Shown here piece by piece: positions 37,185-46,192 of a stretch of 64,000 nucleotides of DNA. A model generated the notes under the pieces. The model did not search any database, had not been told where the DNA came from, and saw only the letters and a program-made list of their open reading frames with translations. Source of the DNA: Nitrosopumilus ureiphilus (GTDB lineage Archaea > Thermoproteota > Nitrososphaeria > Nitrososphaerales > Nitrosopumilaceae); assembly GCF_013407185.1 (NCBI RefSeq), contig NZ_CP026995.1, positions 527,578 to 591,577 on the forward strand, in the 5' to 3' direction. Made by a program: the position numbers and the translations under genes. The first letter of the stretch is position 1. Each line of letters begins with the position of its first letter.

Positions 37185-38177
37185 ATGACAATGCAGCAGG
37201 AATCCAGTAATCCCAGTATTGCACCGTTGGAGAGGATCTGCTCCAAAGTCATGGGCAAAGTGGATGGCTCATACCTTGGCTCCATGATTGATATTTTATC
37301 TATCCTCTCAAAGCCTGATGCGCTAAGCATATTCATTTTGGCACAAGACGGCATTCCCTCTGAGATAGAGTCACATTCAAAGATAGGCATTACGCAAAAA
37401 CAGTACTACACCCGACTGCACCAGCTTGTAGATTCAGGATTAATAACAAAAACGACCACAAAAAAACAAAGAGGATTACAAAAACAATATATCCATTCTG
37501 GACTTGGCAATATGATATACAAAAACTATGTCCAAAATCTTCCGCACACAATAAAGGATTCAAAAGAACTTGAGATACTTGAAGTACTAAAGAGCAGCAA
37601 AAAATTCGATGATGCAGAAATTACAAAGATTGCATCAAAGATTGGAATACACGAAAAGACAACTACAACCAATACAAAAGATGATACATTTTTTATTGCT
37701 GCAAAGTATAATGAAATGTCACAAATTATAATTGATGCAATTAATGACGCAACAAAAGAGATAATACTGGCATCTAGATTCTCAGATGAATCAATAATTG
37801 GCGCAATGATAAAAAAAGCACAAAGAGGAGTAAGCGTTACCGTTCTAGCAGATGAATCCATGGTCAAAAACTATAACAAAAATGAAAAAATCAAAAATGA
37901 CAAGAACAAAAAAGAACGCATACAAATAGTGTCTGATCCATTTTATCCTGCAAAGATAAAGAGAAAATACGGAAATATTCCGTTTTGCATTTTAATTGTA
38001 GACCAAAAGTTTGTCGGATGGGAGCTAGTTGACAGCTCAGATGTTACAAAATTTGACAAGGCAATGTTTTGCTATAATTTCATGCTTGCAAAAGACATGA
38101 TAGAGACATTTTCTGGTTGGTGGAAACTGGCAAGAGAAGAATCACCAATAGTGCAAAAAATGTCAAAAAAGACATAA
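37185..38177 (+). CDS. TrmB-like winged-helix regulator with PLD-like sensor domain
   Basis: 330 residues. The N-terminal winged helix spans about 40-110 (ALSIFILAQDGIP, GITQKQYYTRLHQLVDSGLI). A linker is followed by a phospholipase-D-like/TrmB-type C-terminal half: IIDAINDATKEIILASRFSD (about 175-195), VSVTVLADES and IPFCILIVDQKFVGWELV. No HKD catalytic motif is visible, so the domain should bind a ligand or protein. Such factors repress or activate sugar or lipid genes. ATG 37191 is an alternative start. Confidence 0.7.
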   Translation: MTMQQESSNPSIAPLERICSKVMGKVDGSYLGSMIDILSILSKPDALSIFILAQDGIPSEIESHSKIGITQKQYYTRLHQLVDSGLITKTTTKKQRGLQKQYIHSGLGNMIYKNYVQNLPHTIKDSKELEILEVLKSSKKFDDAEITKIASKIGIHEKTTTTNTKDDTFFIAAKYNEMSQIIIDAINDATKEIILASRFSDESIIGAMIKKAQRGVSVTVLADESMVKNYNKNEKIKNDKNKKERIQIVSDPFYPAKIKRKYGNIPFCILIVDQKFVGWELVDSSDVTKFDKAMFCYNFMLAKDMIETFSGWWKLAREESPIVQKMSKKT

Positions 38178-38278
38178 AACAGGCACAGATTTTAGCTATT
38201 TTTGTATTTTTTTAATTACAGAAATTATTAATCAATGACAAAGAATTTTCACACTCAACCAAAAGTAACAGTATCTAA

Positions 38279-39244
38279 TTACAACAGTGTCCCTACAAGG
38301 ACCGAACACAGCATCCCAAGAAGATGCCACCTGGAATATTTCCTTGCATGCTTGATTCTCTGTTTGTCTGGATTGCTTTTTGTGTTTTGTAACAATGATG
38401 CCAACAACAAAGAAATACAAATTCCAATAATTGGCGTAATGATATGTGTATCATACATTACATACAAAAATATCAACACTAGGGATATTGTAAAAATGAC
38501 CCCAAACATTAGATAAAACGTGTTTGTCACTCCAATTTTTATTGGGATTGTAACCTTGTTTGCAAACTTGTCTCCCTTAAAGTCTGAAATGTCTCCCAAC
38601 GGACCTAACACAAAATAAAACAAAAATGACAACAAAGGCAAAGTCCATAAAACATCTGAAACAACAAATGCTTCCAATGATGTTGAATATGAAAAGATCC
38701 CAATCATTGATGCCAGTGACGCACCAGCTGCTGTAACTATTGTCTTTACCATGAATTTGTCTTTAAGTGATGTTGCTGGATGTGAATACACAACACTCAA
38801 TGCAATAAATGCAAGACACGCAATGCCTGAAAAAAAATTCAACGCAAAGGCAATCATTCCAGATGATACAAAAAGCAAAACAGTTGCACCAAATATCACA
38901 TTATACTGGTATTGTACATCTGAAAGTCTGATGTTGCGATTGTTTTTACTGTCAGATTTTATGTCATAAAGATCGTTATACAGGTATGTTGCAAGCGATG
39001 CCATGGTAACGCATGCCCCTGTTCCAAAAATTATAATTGCTGCATTTATAGAATTCAGTTGATTAGTATCATTTGAGAACATTCCAAGGGCAATCAGACC
39101 AGACACCAGGGCAATCATTACAAAGACATAGGTAATCTTGATTCGTGATGTTACAAACGGTAATAGTGTAAGATAGATTGATTTTACTGACGTCTGATTG
39201 TCATTATATCTAAAATATGGTGAATTACTGATATTATTTACCAA
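38279..39244 (-). CDS. UbiA-family prenyltransferase
   Basis: 321 residues with about eight to nine transmembrane helices. The Asp-rich motifs are NDLYDIKSDSKNNRN (residues 89-103, binding the prenyl diphosphate via Mg2+) and DISDFKGDK (217-225). It attaches a prenyl chain to an aromatic or glycerol acceptor, in quinone, heme or archaeal lipid synthesis; the acceptor is not known. The overlapping plus-strand frame at 38235 is a shadow. Confidence 0.85.
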   Translation of the reverse strand: MVNNISNSPYFRYNDNQTSVKSIYLTLLPFVTSRIKITYVFVMIALVSGLIALGMFSNDTNQLNSINAAIIIFGTGACVTMASLATYLYNDLYDIKSDSKNNRNIRLSDVQYQYNVIFGATVLLFVSSGMIAFALNFFSGIACLAFIALSVVYSHPATSLKDKFMVKTIVTAAGASLASMIGIFSYSTSLEAFVVSDVLWTLPLLSFLFYFVLGPLGDISDFKGDKFANKVTIPIKIGVTNTFYLMFGVIFTISLVLIFLYVMYDTHIITPIIGICISLLLASLLQNTKSNPDKQRIKHARKYSRWHLLGMLCSVLVGTLL

Positions 39245-39345
39245 TAATGGGAAATAGTATTATACTATAATTGATAGTGTGTAAAATTACTCATTCTATA
39301 AGATCAATTATTTACTAATACTAGGAAAATAGTGATATAATTTAC
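39233..39345. repeat. Imperfect direct repeats in the divergent UbiA/protease promoter
   Basis: ATTATTTACCAATAATGGGA (from 39231) and ATTATTTACTAATACTAGGA (from 39308) are direct repeats about 77 bases apart; a shorter third copy, ATTTACCAAAAATAG, follows at 39339. They lie between divergent starts and precede the protease TATA box at 39361-39370. They may be binding sites for a shared regulator. Confidence 0.45.
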
Positions 39346-39384
39346 CAAAAATAGTAATTATTATATTTAAGCTGTTTAGTTGGA

Positions 39385-40689
39385 ATGACAATGATTACAA
39401 AAAACGCAAAAACAATTTTGTTTGCTTCTTTGATTGCTGCAATGATTCTGCCATTCTCAATGATGGGTATCGCAGATGCAATACAAGACAACAATCAGAG
39501 AATGGAAGCAAAAAAACAAAACATCGCAAACCTGGGAGACAAAATGCAAGCACTTTCTGTCAAAATCTTTGACCTTGAGGCAACACTAGCCAATCTAGAA
39601 TCAGAAGGAAATGTAGATGAACAAGAGAGTATCAAAAAAACTCTTGCTGCATCCTATGGTGAATTAGACAGGTTACAAGCGAAAGCCTACAAGCTATTTG
39701 AGATTCCTGAAAAAAGATACCAAAAACTGCTTGAAGCCAAGCAACAGATACTCGAAGAATACGATGGTACTGGAATGATAGATGATATATTCATTGATCA
39801 TTCAGACGAATCAATTCAGGTCATCCTGTACTCAGACTATTTCGAATCACACAAGGATACTGTCAAAAGCAAAGCAGATTCTATTGCCTCTAAAAAACCA
39901 GCAACCCCTGCTGATGATGTAGGCAACATTAAAGTTGGAATCAAACACTTTACTCCAAGCGCTGTCATGGCTTCTGATGAAGCCTGTGCAGGAGTTGGAT
40001 CTGGTAATTCTGGATACAATCAAATATGTAACAAGGCTACAATCTCATTTCCAGCAACAAAAAGTAGTGTTAATGGATTTGTCACTGTAGGCCATGCATT
40101 ACAAGAAGGTCTAAACACATATCCCTCCAACGCAATAAACCAACTACCAGTATATCAACCAGGTCCGGCTGATACTAATGGTAATGGAATTGGAGTTGTG
40201 CCTACCGGTCAATCTCTAACAGATTTGAATTGGCAAGCACAGATCCTTGGTACGCTCTCATATGGAGTATATGATGCAAGTCAGAATGAAGATGCCGCAT
40301 TTGTCAAGCTATCGCTAGGCAAGACAGTAAACAAAGAAGTCGATATTAATGGAGCCACCTATAACATTGCAAGTTATCTAACAGGCAATCCGACCATAGG
40401 TCACTATGTCTATAAATCAGGACTGGCCACTGGTACAACTTTTGGATTCGTACAGTCTGTCAATACTGATGGTGTTTATGCCTCATACACCCAATGTAAA
40501 GGAGACAGCGGTTCCCCAGTTGGAACAGTTTTGGGTGCAGACTTTACCTTCTATGGTATGCACCTTGGTACTGTTGGTAGTGGACCGTTCTTCAATCAAC
40601 CATCTTGTTCTGGTAGTGATACATACTCAAAGTTCATGACATACAGCACAATAGTAAACCAAATAGGTGTCACCGGACAAACACAATAA
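39385..40689 (+). CDS. Secreted chymotrypsin-like serine protease with coiled-coil propeptide
   Basis: 434 residues with a signal peptide (about 1-33, cut after ADA). A coiled-coil pro-region follows (about 35-170). Then comes a trypsin-fold catalytic domain with TVGHAL (His, near 235), QNEDAAFVKL (Asp, near 305) and CKGDSGSPV (Ser, near 375), the H-D-S triad of family S1. The pro-region before a GDSGSP domain recalls streptogrisin/alpha-lytic protease types, where the propeptide folds the enzyme. S1 proteases are rare in archaea. TTATATTTAA at 39361-39370 is the TATA box, and the start is leaderless. It abuts the next gene (TAAATG). Confidence 0.85.
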   Translation: MTMITKNAKTILFASLIAAMILPFSMMGIADAIQDNNQRMEAKKQNIANLGDKMQALSVKIFDLEATLANLESEGNVDEQESIKKTLAASYGELDRLQAKAYKLFEIPEKRYQKLLEAKQQILEEYDGTGMIDDIFIDHSDESIQVILYSDYFESHKDTVKSKADSIASKKPATPADDVGNIKVGIKHFTPSAVMASDEACAGVGSGNSGYNQICNKATISFPATKSSVNGFVTVGHALQEGLNTYPSNAINQLPVYQPGPADTNGNGIGVVPTGQSLTDLNWQAQILGTLSYGVYDASQNEDAAFVKLSLGKTVNKEVDINGATYNIASYLTGNPTIGHYVYKSGLATGTTFGFVQSVNTDGVYASYTQCKGDSGSPVGTVLGADFTFYGMHLGTVGSGPFFNQPSCSGSDTYSKFMTYSTIVNQIGVTGQTQ

Positions 40690-41388
40690 ATGATATATTT
40701 TTCCCCTCTCTTTTTTTTGTTGGTTCTTTTGTATAGCACTGCCGTTTTTGCAGAAGCATCAGAGGACGATGCTAAACAGGATCAATGTAAGTATGATTAT
40801 GAACGGACACTCACACATCCTGGCTCATTAACTTTTTCTTGTCTTTACAGATTAAACTGTGAGGGATTGAAAGTCACAACAGATGATGAGAGAAGTATGT
40901 TGGAGAATGATTATTTGACCCAACTATTTTTGCACAAGAATCCCAATATGTCATTAGATGAGGCACTGATATCGGGTTTGAGTTTTGATCCTGCAAGTGT
41001 ATGGGTAATACGGGAAAAGAGGCAGGACATGATAATTCCATATCCCAGTTTTGCAGTTACCTTTAATTCATGTGCAGATATTACAAGCTATGATTATCTC
41101 CCATCAGAAAAAGAACAAGATGAATTTCGTATACGCCATCCTCAGACAAGCAATGCTACTGAAAACCTGAGAGTATTTGGAGAAGACAAATATGAGATAG
41201 CAGCAAGAATCTTGGACCAACATACATCACCAAAAATCCAGATAAACGAGTTTAACATACAGCCAAACGAGATACGCTGCAATGACGGACTTGATCTGTA
41301 CAAGCATAACGGAAATATTCCAGTATGCGTCAAACCCCAAACATATGAAAAGCTGCTGGAACGTGGTTTTGATCTTGAACCTGTATAA
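40690..41388 (+). CDS. Secreted protein with C-terminal Cys module, partner of the protease
   Basis: 232 residues beginning immediately after the protease stop, so certainly cotranscribed. The signal peptide is IYFSPLFFLLVLLYSTAVFA. The mature part has four Cys in its first 100 residues (CKYDYERTL, SCLYRLNCEG, FNSCAD) and ends with the module RCNDGLDLYK, VCVKPQTYEKLLERGF. No enzyme family is recognised. Contiguity suggests an inhibitor, a chaperone or a surface anchor for the protease. Codon use is like its neighbours. Confidence 0.65.
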   Translation: MIYFSPLFFLLVLLYSTAVFAEASEDDAKQDQCKYDYERTLTHPGSLTFSCLYRLNCEGLKVTTDDERSMLENDYLTQLFLHKNPNMSLDEALISGLSFDPASVWVIREKRQDMIIPYPSFAVTFNSCADITSYDYLPSEKEQDEFRIRHPQTSNATENLRVFGEDKYEIAARILDQHTSPKIQINEFNIQPNEIRCNDGLDLYKHNGNIPVCVKPQTYEKLLERGFDLEPV

Positions 41389-41401
41389 TAGTTACAAAAA
41401 A

Positions 41402-41509
41402 CCTGATTCTACAGAGCTCGAACCTTGGATAAACATTGGAAACCAAACAGTTTGAATAAAATCTACATCTGTTGAATCTTCACTTGAACGTGGTTGGGCA
41501 AAAATCTAG
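41402..41509 (+). pseudogene. Remnant of a Cys-module C-terminus with TGA at the Cys codon
   Basis: In one frame, DSTELEPWINIGNQTV is followed by TGA (41453-41455) and then IKSTSVESSLERGWAKI with TAG at 41507-41509. Compared with the C-terminal module of the preceding gene (GNIPVCVKPQTYEKLLERGF), the TGA stands exactly where the conserved Cys (TGT/TGC) is expected. It looks like a duplicated copy of that module inactivated by one substitution. The rest of 41389-41719 shows no gene. Confidence 0.5.
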
Positions 41510-41719
41510 ACTATCATGACATATTGTCTGCAAATTTTCTTATCTGATTTGTCTCAAAAGGAATTTTTACCCGTGTTAGAGATAACTTCTTGGTAACCCA
41601 GCATGAAGTGCTTTTCTTTGGCCACTAATCCAGATATATTATTCGTAGATTAGGCATGATCCAACACAATATTGGCATACATCGGTAAAGATATAATGAA
41701 ACAGATTTTTTGAGTAACC

Positions 41720-42112
<393 letters not shown>

Positions 42113-42164
42113 TCCTCAATCCTATTTCATATAAGATATTAACAATTCATTCCAAGTACTATTT

Positions 42165-42854
42165 GTGAAATTAGAAAATCTCCGCATCATTGTCGATGAG
42201 CGAGAGCGCAAAAGTGGAATTCCTGAACTCTTAAAATCAGTTGGAATGAATCTTGAGATGAAGACACTTCCTATTGGAGATTATATTGTTGGACCTGAAA
42301 CAATTGTTGAGCGAAAAAGTATCCGTGATCTTATGGCGTCAGTCTTTGATGGACGACTATTTGATCAGTGCTCACGACTAAAGGAGCACTTTGAGAATCC
42401 GATTGTTCTCATGGAGGGAAATGTCGATGAGATTGAAGAAATTACTGAAAACCCTCTGATATTTTATGGTGCAATATCTACAGTTGTTCTTGATTTTAAA
42501 ATCCCCGTCATTCCTACGCCAAGCGCTGCTCACACTGCAAAATTGTTGGTATCGATGTGCTCTAGAAAAGAATCACATAAAGGACCCTATCTGAAAAAAA
42601 TAAAAAAATCAATTGATCTAGAACGACAGCAACTATCGGCACTTTGCAGTTTACCTGGAATTGGAGAGAAATTTGCAATTAGAATGCTTGAGAAATTTGG
42701 AACCCCTCTGAAGGTTTTTACTGCAACAACTGCTGATTTGGCAAAAGTTGAGGGCCTAGGTGAAGCACGAGCCAAGAAAATAAAAAACATGTTAGACTCT
42801 AAAAGTAAACATCTAAAAAAATCTAATCAAAAAACTTTGCATGATACAAATTAA
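42165..42854 (+). CDS. XPF/ERCC4-type 3'-flap nuclease
   Basis: 229 residues from a GTG start. The ERCC4 nuclease core has VDERERKSGIPELL, GDYIVG and VERKSIRDL (the ERK-x3-D catalytic motif). A tandem helix-hairpin-helix domain follows (LPGIGEKFAIRML, VEGLGEARAKKI). No SF2 helicase is fused, as in crenarchaeal and thaumarchaeal XPF. It cuts 3' flaps and forks, usually with PCNA. Confidence 0.92.
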   Translation: MKLENLRIIVDERERKSGIPELLKSVGMNLEMKTLPIGDYIVGPETIVERKSIRDLMASVFDGRLFDQCSRLKEHFENPIVLMEGNVDEIEEITENPLIFYGAISTVVLDFKIPVIPTPSAAHTAKLLVSMCSRKESHKGPYLKKIKKSIDLERQQLSALCSLPGIGEKFAIRMLEKFGTPLKVFTATTADLAKVEGLGEARAKKIKNMLDSKSKHLKKSNQKTLHDTN

Positions 42855-42878
42855 TAATTTAACAAAGATGAATTTATC

Positions 42879-43637
42879 ATGTTAGTATCAGTTGATTGGC
42901 TCAAAGAACACCTGGCTGATACTAATGTTGTAATTTTAGATACACGTCCCAAAACAATCTTCCTTTATGGGCATATTCCAAATGCTCAGTTCCTTTCCAT
43001 AGAGCAGATAATTCGTTTTGATGAATTCGGGTCTAACCTAGTAGCTGAGCAAGAAAAAATTACTGATCTCTTTGGTAGTTTAGGAATTGATGAATCAAAA
43101 ACAGTTCTATTGATTGGAGATGCAATGGATCCATCTGTTGCAAGAATTGTTTGGACGTTTTTGTATTTTGGACATGAAAAAACTTGTCTACTCAGTGCAA
43201 ATGCATCTGATTTACAAAAACACGGATTAGAATTAACACGCCAAACATCAACTCCAAAACCTGCAAAATTCTCTCCAAAAATTAACAACAAAATCAGAAT
43301 AGAATCTGATTTTCTAAAAGATCATTTGAATGATTTTGTAATTTTAGATGCACGTAGTTCTCAGGAATTCATGGGAGGTCATCTTCCAAACTCAAAACTT
43401 ATTCCATTCACTGAAGGGATTGGTTATGACGGAAATCTATTTCGTGACAAGGGATTCCTTGATGAGTTATTTTTGCAAAACAATGTCTCAAAGGACAAAG
43501 AGATTGTTTGCTATTGTATGCATGGACACAGAGCATCAAATCTATTTTTGCAACTAAAAATTGCAGGATTTGAAAATGTAAAACTATATGACGGCTCTTT
43601 TGTAGAGTGGAATGGAAAAAATTTACCCCTTGAGTAA
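42879..43637 (+). CDS. Double-rhodanese sulfurtransferase
   Basis: 252 residues with two rhodanese-like domains. The C-terminal one carries the active Cys in VCYCMHGHRAS (about residue 213), while the N-terminal one has no Cys in that loop. This fits thiosulfate or 3-mercaptopyruvate sulfurtransferases. A second relative lies at 45001. It is convergent with nob1, overlapping by 15 bases. Confidence 0.87.
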   Translation: MLVSVDWLKEHLADTNVVILDTRPKTIFLYGHIPNAQFLSIEQIIRFDEFGSNLVAEQEKITDLFGSLGIDESKTVLLIGDAMDPSVARIVWTFLYFGHEKTCLLSANASDLQKHGLELTRQTSTPKPAKFSPKINNKIRIESDFLKDHLNDFVILDARSSQEFMGGHLPNSKLIPFTEGIGYDGNLFRDKGFLDELFLQNNVSKDKEIVCYCMHGHRASNLFLQLKIAGFENVKLYDGSFVEWNGKNLPLE

Positions 43638-44102
43638 TTTTCTCTTTAATGGAGTTCCACACATTGGACATTCACTTCCAGAGGTATGATTAGTTCTACA
43701 CCCAGGACAGTAATGAACCCATTTTCCAACATCTGCAATCCCCTGAGTCATTATTGGTGAAATTTTTAGGCCAAGATTTCTTGCAACATTTGAAATTGCA
43801 AAATCATCGCTAATTATCTCCCCGTTTAGCTCAATGCACAATGCAATGACTGAGACGTCTTGCTTTGATAGTTGTTGATAGTCCCCTGTATCTCTTGCGG
43901 CCTTTACTGCAGCTATTGTTGACTCTTTTTCAGGCTCTCTGATTTTCAATCTATTAGTTTCAAGTAATGTTCCCAATGCATCTTGATTTTTTTTTATGTG
44001 TTTAATTTCATCATAAACTAAAGATGTTGTGTAGCAATCATCAGCTGATCCAAACGGAACTCCAGCATAAAATGCACTAGCGTCTAAAATTCTAAAATCC
44101 AA
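43623..44102 (-). CDS. nob1: Endonuclease Nob1 (18S/16S rRNA 3'-end maturation)
   Basis: 159 residues: PIN domain with D7 (LDASAFYAG) and further acidic residues (DVSVIAL, ISDDFAISNVA), then a C-terminal zinc ribbon with CPGC and CPMC. It trims the 3' end of pre-16S rRNA. Its neighbour on the same strand is NAD kinase, with an 11-base overlap. Confidence 0.92.
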   Translation of the reverse strand: MDFRILDASAFYAGVPFGSADDCYTTSLVYDEIKHIKKNQDALGTLLETNRLKIREPEKESTIAAVKAARDTGDYQQLSKQDVSVIALCIELNGEIISDDFAISNVARNLGLKISPIMTQGIADVGKWVHYCPGCRTNHTSGSECPMCGTPLKRKLLKG

Positions 44103-44907
44103 GTTTGCTCATTTGCCTCAGTCCACGTTTTTTTAATCTTACAAAGACTGCTGGTTTGTTGTACTTTTTGATAATTATTGGTTCTTCATATCCTGCTGTT
44201 TTGATTACTTGCGCATCCATTGCAATGTTGCAATCCTGAGAACAAATAATTTCAATTTTCTCATCTGGAACTACTATTGATGCCAATCTGTAAACTGGTG
44301 CAACAGGTGTGATTATTAAAACATTCAAACTCTCATGCAAGATTGGACCTCCTAGTGAAAAGGAATGACCAGTTGATCCGCTTGGGGTTGCAATGATTAC
44401 TCCATCCATTTTTTGTTTTACTGTATCGTTTTGAAATTTAATTTCAATCTCTGCAGTTTTAGTCAAGTTAACTCTACTGATGTATATCTCATTTAATGCA
44501 GGAGGGAATTCTACTCCGCCACATGATGCAACAACTCTGATTCTTTTATCTAAAAAGAAATTGCCTTTTAAAATTTGATTTATTGCATCATCGATTTCTT
44601 CAATTGTAATTTCAGCCAAGATTCCTCTGTTTCCACCTACGTTTATGGTCAAAATTGGTGTCTCGTTTTGCAGATTTCTAAAAACCCTGAGAGTTGTTCC
44701 ATCCCCGCCAAGAGTGATGACTAGGTCAAGTTTTATTTTTTTCAACTCTGCTAAATCTTCTATTTTTTTTGCCCCTTCAACCTCAATTGGGGAAATTGTA
44801 TAAACTATAGATTTTTTTGCCAAAAACTTTTTTGCGACATCCCTTGCAGCTTTTTCTGAATCCTTTGAACCTACTTTACTTACAACTGCAACTTTTTGAA
44901 GCTTCAA
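44092..44907 (-). CDS. nadK: NAD kinase
   Basis: 271 residues with the hallmark LGGDGTTLRVFRN (about 70-82), NVGGNRGILAEI and the GSTGHSFSLGGPILH phosphate-binding region. It makes NADP from NAD with ATP or polyphosphate. The Asp of GGDG is the catalytic base. Confidence 0.92.
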   Translation of the reverse strand: MKLQKVAVVSKVGSKDSEKAARDVAKKFLAKKSIVYTISPIEVEGAKKIEDLAELKKIKLDLVITLGGDGTTLRVFRNLQNETPILTINVGGNRGILAEITIEEIDDAINQILKGNFFLDKRIRVVASCGGVEFPPALNEIYISRVNLTKTAEIEIKFQNDTVKQKMDGVIIATPSGSTGHSFSLGGPILHESLNVLIITPVAPVYRLASIVVPDEKIEIICSQDCNIAMDAQVIKTAGYEEPIIIKKYNKPAVFVRLKKRGLRQMSKLGF

Positions 44908-45000
44908 GCAGTTCTACTGAATTTCATTGTACTTAAAAATGATATTTTTGGAGATTTTTGGAAAAAAACAAATAAGTATGAAAACAATGGATAAAACATC

Positions 45001-45846
45001 ATGAGTTACGCACATCCTGAAGTTTTAGTTGATACTGAATGGGTATCACAAAATCCCCCAAATGAAAATAGAAAAATAGTTGAAGTTGATTATGATCCAG
45101 TTAATGGATATCAAAAAGGTCACATTAATGGAGCTTCCCTAATTTGGTGGAAACGTGACATTAATGATCCAGTTACAAGAGACATCATTAGCAAAAAACA
45201 ATTTGAGGCTTTAATGGCTAAAAACGGAATTACTGCTGACACTGAAGTGATTCTTTATGGTGACTTTAACAACTGGTTTGCAGCATTTGTTTTCTGGGTT
45301 TTCAAAATCTATGGTCATGAGAATCTCAAAATAATGAATGGTGGACGAAAGAAATGGGAATTAGAAAGTAGAGATTACACTACTGATGAACCACAACTGC
45401 CGCCAACAAAATACATTGCACAACCTCCAGATGAAGGACTTAGGGCATATCTATTTGATGTGAGCCGTGCATTAGACAAAGAAGACACTGTAATGGTTGA
45501 TGTTAGATCGCCTGCAGAGTTTACTGGTCAAATTACTGCTCCGCCAGAATATCCGATGGAGCATGCACAAAGAGGCGGGCATATTCCAGGTGCAAATAAT
45601 ATTCCATGGGCAACTGCAGTCAATGACGCTGATGGAACCTTCAAAGCAGTTGAAGAACTACGACAAAACTATGAGCCAAAAGGTGTAACTCCTGACAAAG
45701 ATGTAATTTGTTATTGCCGAATTGGAGAAAGATCTTCTCACAGTTGGTTTGTTCTAAAATATCTGCTTGGATATCCTCAGGTTCGAAACTATGATGGTTC
45801 TTGGACTGAATGGGGTAACATGATAGGAAATCCTGTGGAAAAATAA
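45001..45846 (+). CDS. Thiosulfate sulfurtransferase (rhodanese)
   Basis: 281 residues, two rhodanese domains, with active Cys in CYCRIGERSSHSW (about residue 238), the CRxGxR/T loop of thiosulfate sulfurtransferases. The N-terminal domain ends YGDFNNWFAAF without Cys. It is one base ahead of the next small gene on the same strand. It is a paralogue of the protein at 42879. Confidence 0.9.
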   Translation: MSYAHPEVLVDTEWVSQNPPNENRKIVEVDYDPVNGYQKGHINGASLIWWKRDINDPVTRDIISKKQFEALMAKNGITADTEVILYGDFNNWFAAFVFWVFKIYGHENLKIMNGGRKKWELESRDYTTDEPQLPPTKYIAQPPDEGLRAYLFDVSRALDKEDTVMVDVRSPAEFTGQITAPPEYPMEHAQRGGHIPGANNIPWATAVNDADGTFKAVEELRQNYEPKGVTPDKDVICYCRIGERSSHSWFVLKYLLGYPQVRNYDGSWTEWGNMIGNPVEK

Positions 45847-45847
45847 A

Positions 45848-46156
45848 TTGCTACTAGACCTTCCAATTCTTGAGAAAGGCACTTTTTATTTTATCAAAGA
45901 TGACAATACTCATTTTATTTTAGAGGATAAAACAAAACGAGGCCTTACCATAAAGGAGACCTCTGTTGATAAAAAACTAAACGTCAAAGCAGACAAGGGC
46001 ATGATTCATGACATGGATGGTATTGGACACTGGGTAGTGATTAGGTGGTATTTTGCAAAGGATTCACATGATCTATCCAAAGTTTTAGAGCATGCAGAAG
46101 CCATGGAAAAAAAATACACTGAGCTCAGAGAGTTGACGTGTCCAGATGATGACTGA
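45848..46156 (+). CDS. Hypothetical protein (102 aa)
   Basis: TTG start one base after the rhodanese stop, hence cotranscribed. The protein is mixed alpha/beta, with an acidic N-terminal part and a C-terminal helix with charged residues (KVLEHAEAMEKKYTELRELT). No family is recognised. Confidence 0.55.
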   Translation: MLLDLPILEKGTFYFIKDDNTHFILEDKTKRGLTIKETSVDKKLNVKADKGMIHDMDGIGHWVVIRWYFAKDSHDLSKVLEHAEAMEKKYTELRELTCPDDD

Positions 46157-46192
46157 TAACCTTTTTAAATAAAATCGAATCATCAAAGTCAG

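Noticed and set aside
38235..38516. Plus-strand 93-codon frame
   Set aside because: It is fully covered, apart from its first bases, by the membrane protein of the UbiA family on the other strand, whose motifs are clear; the frame has no domain.
41453..41455. Possible selenocysteine codon
   Set aside because: No start codon, SECIS-like structure or selenium genes are seen; a stop mutation in a duplicated module explains the data better.
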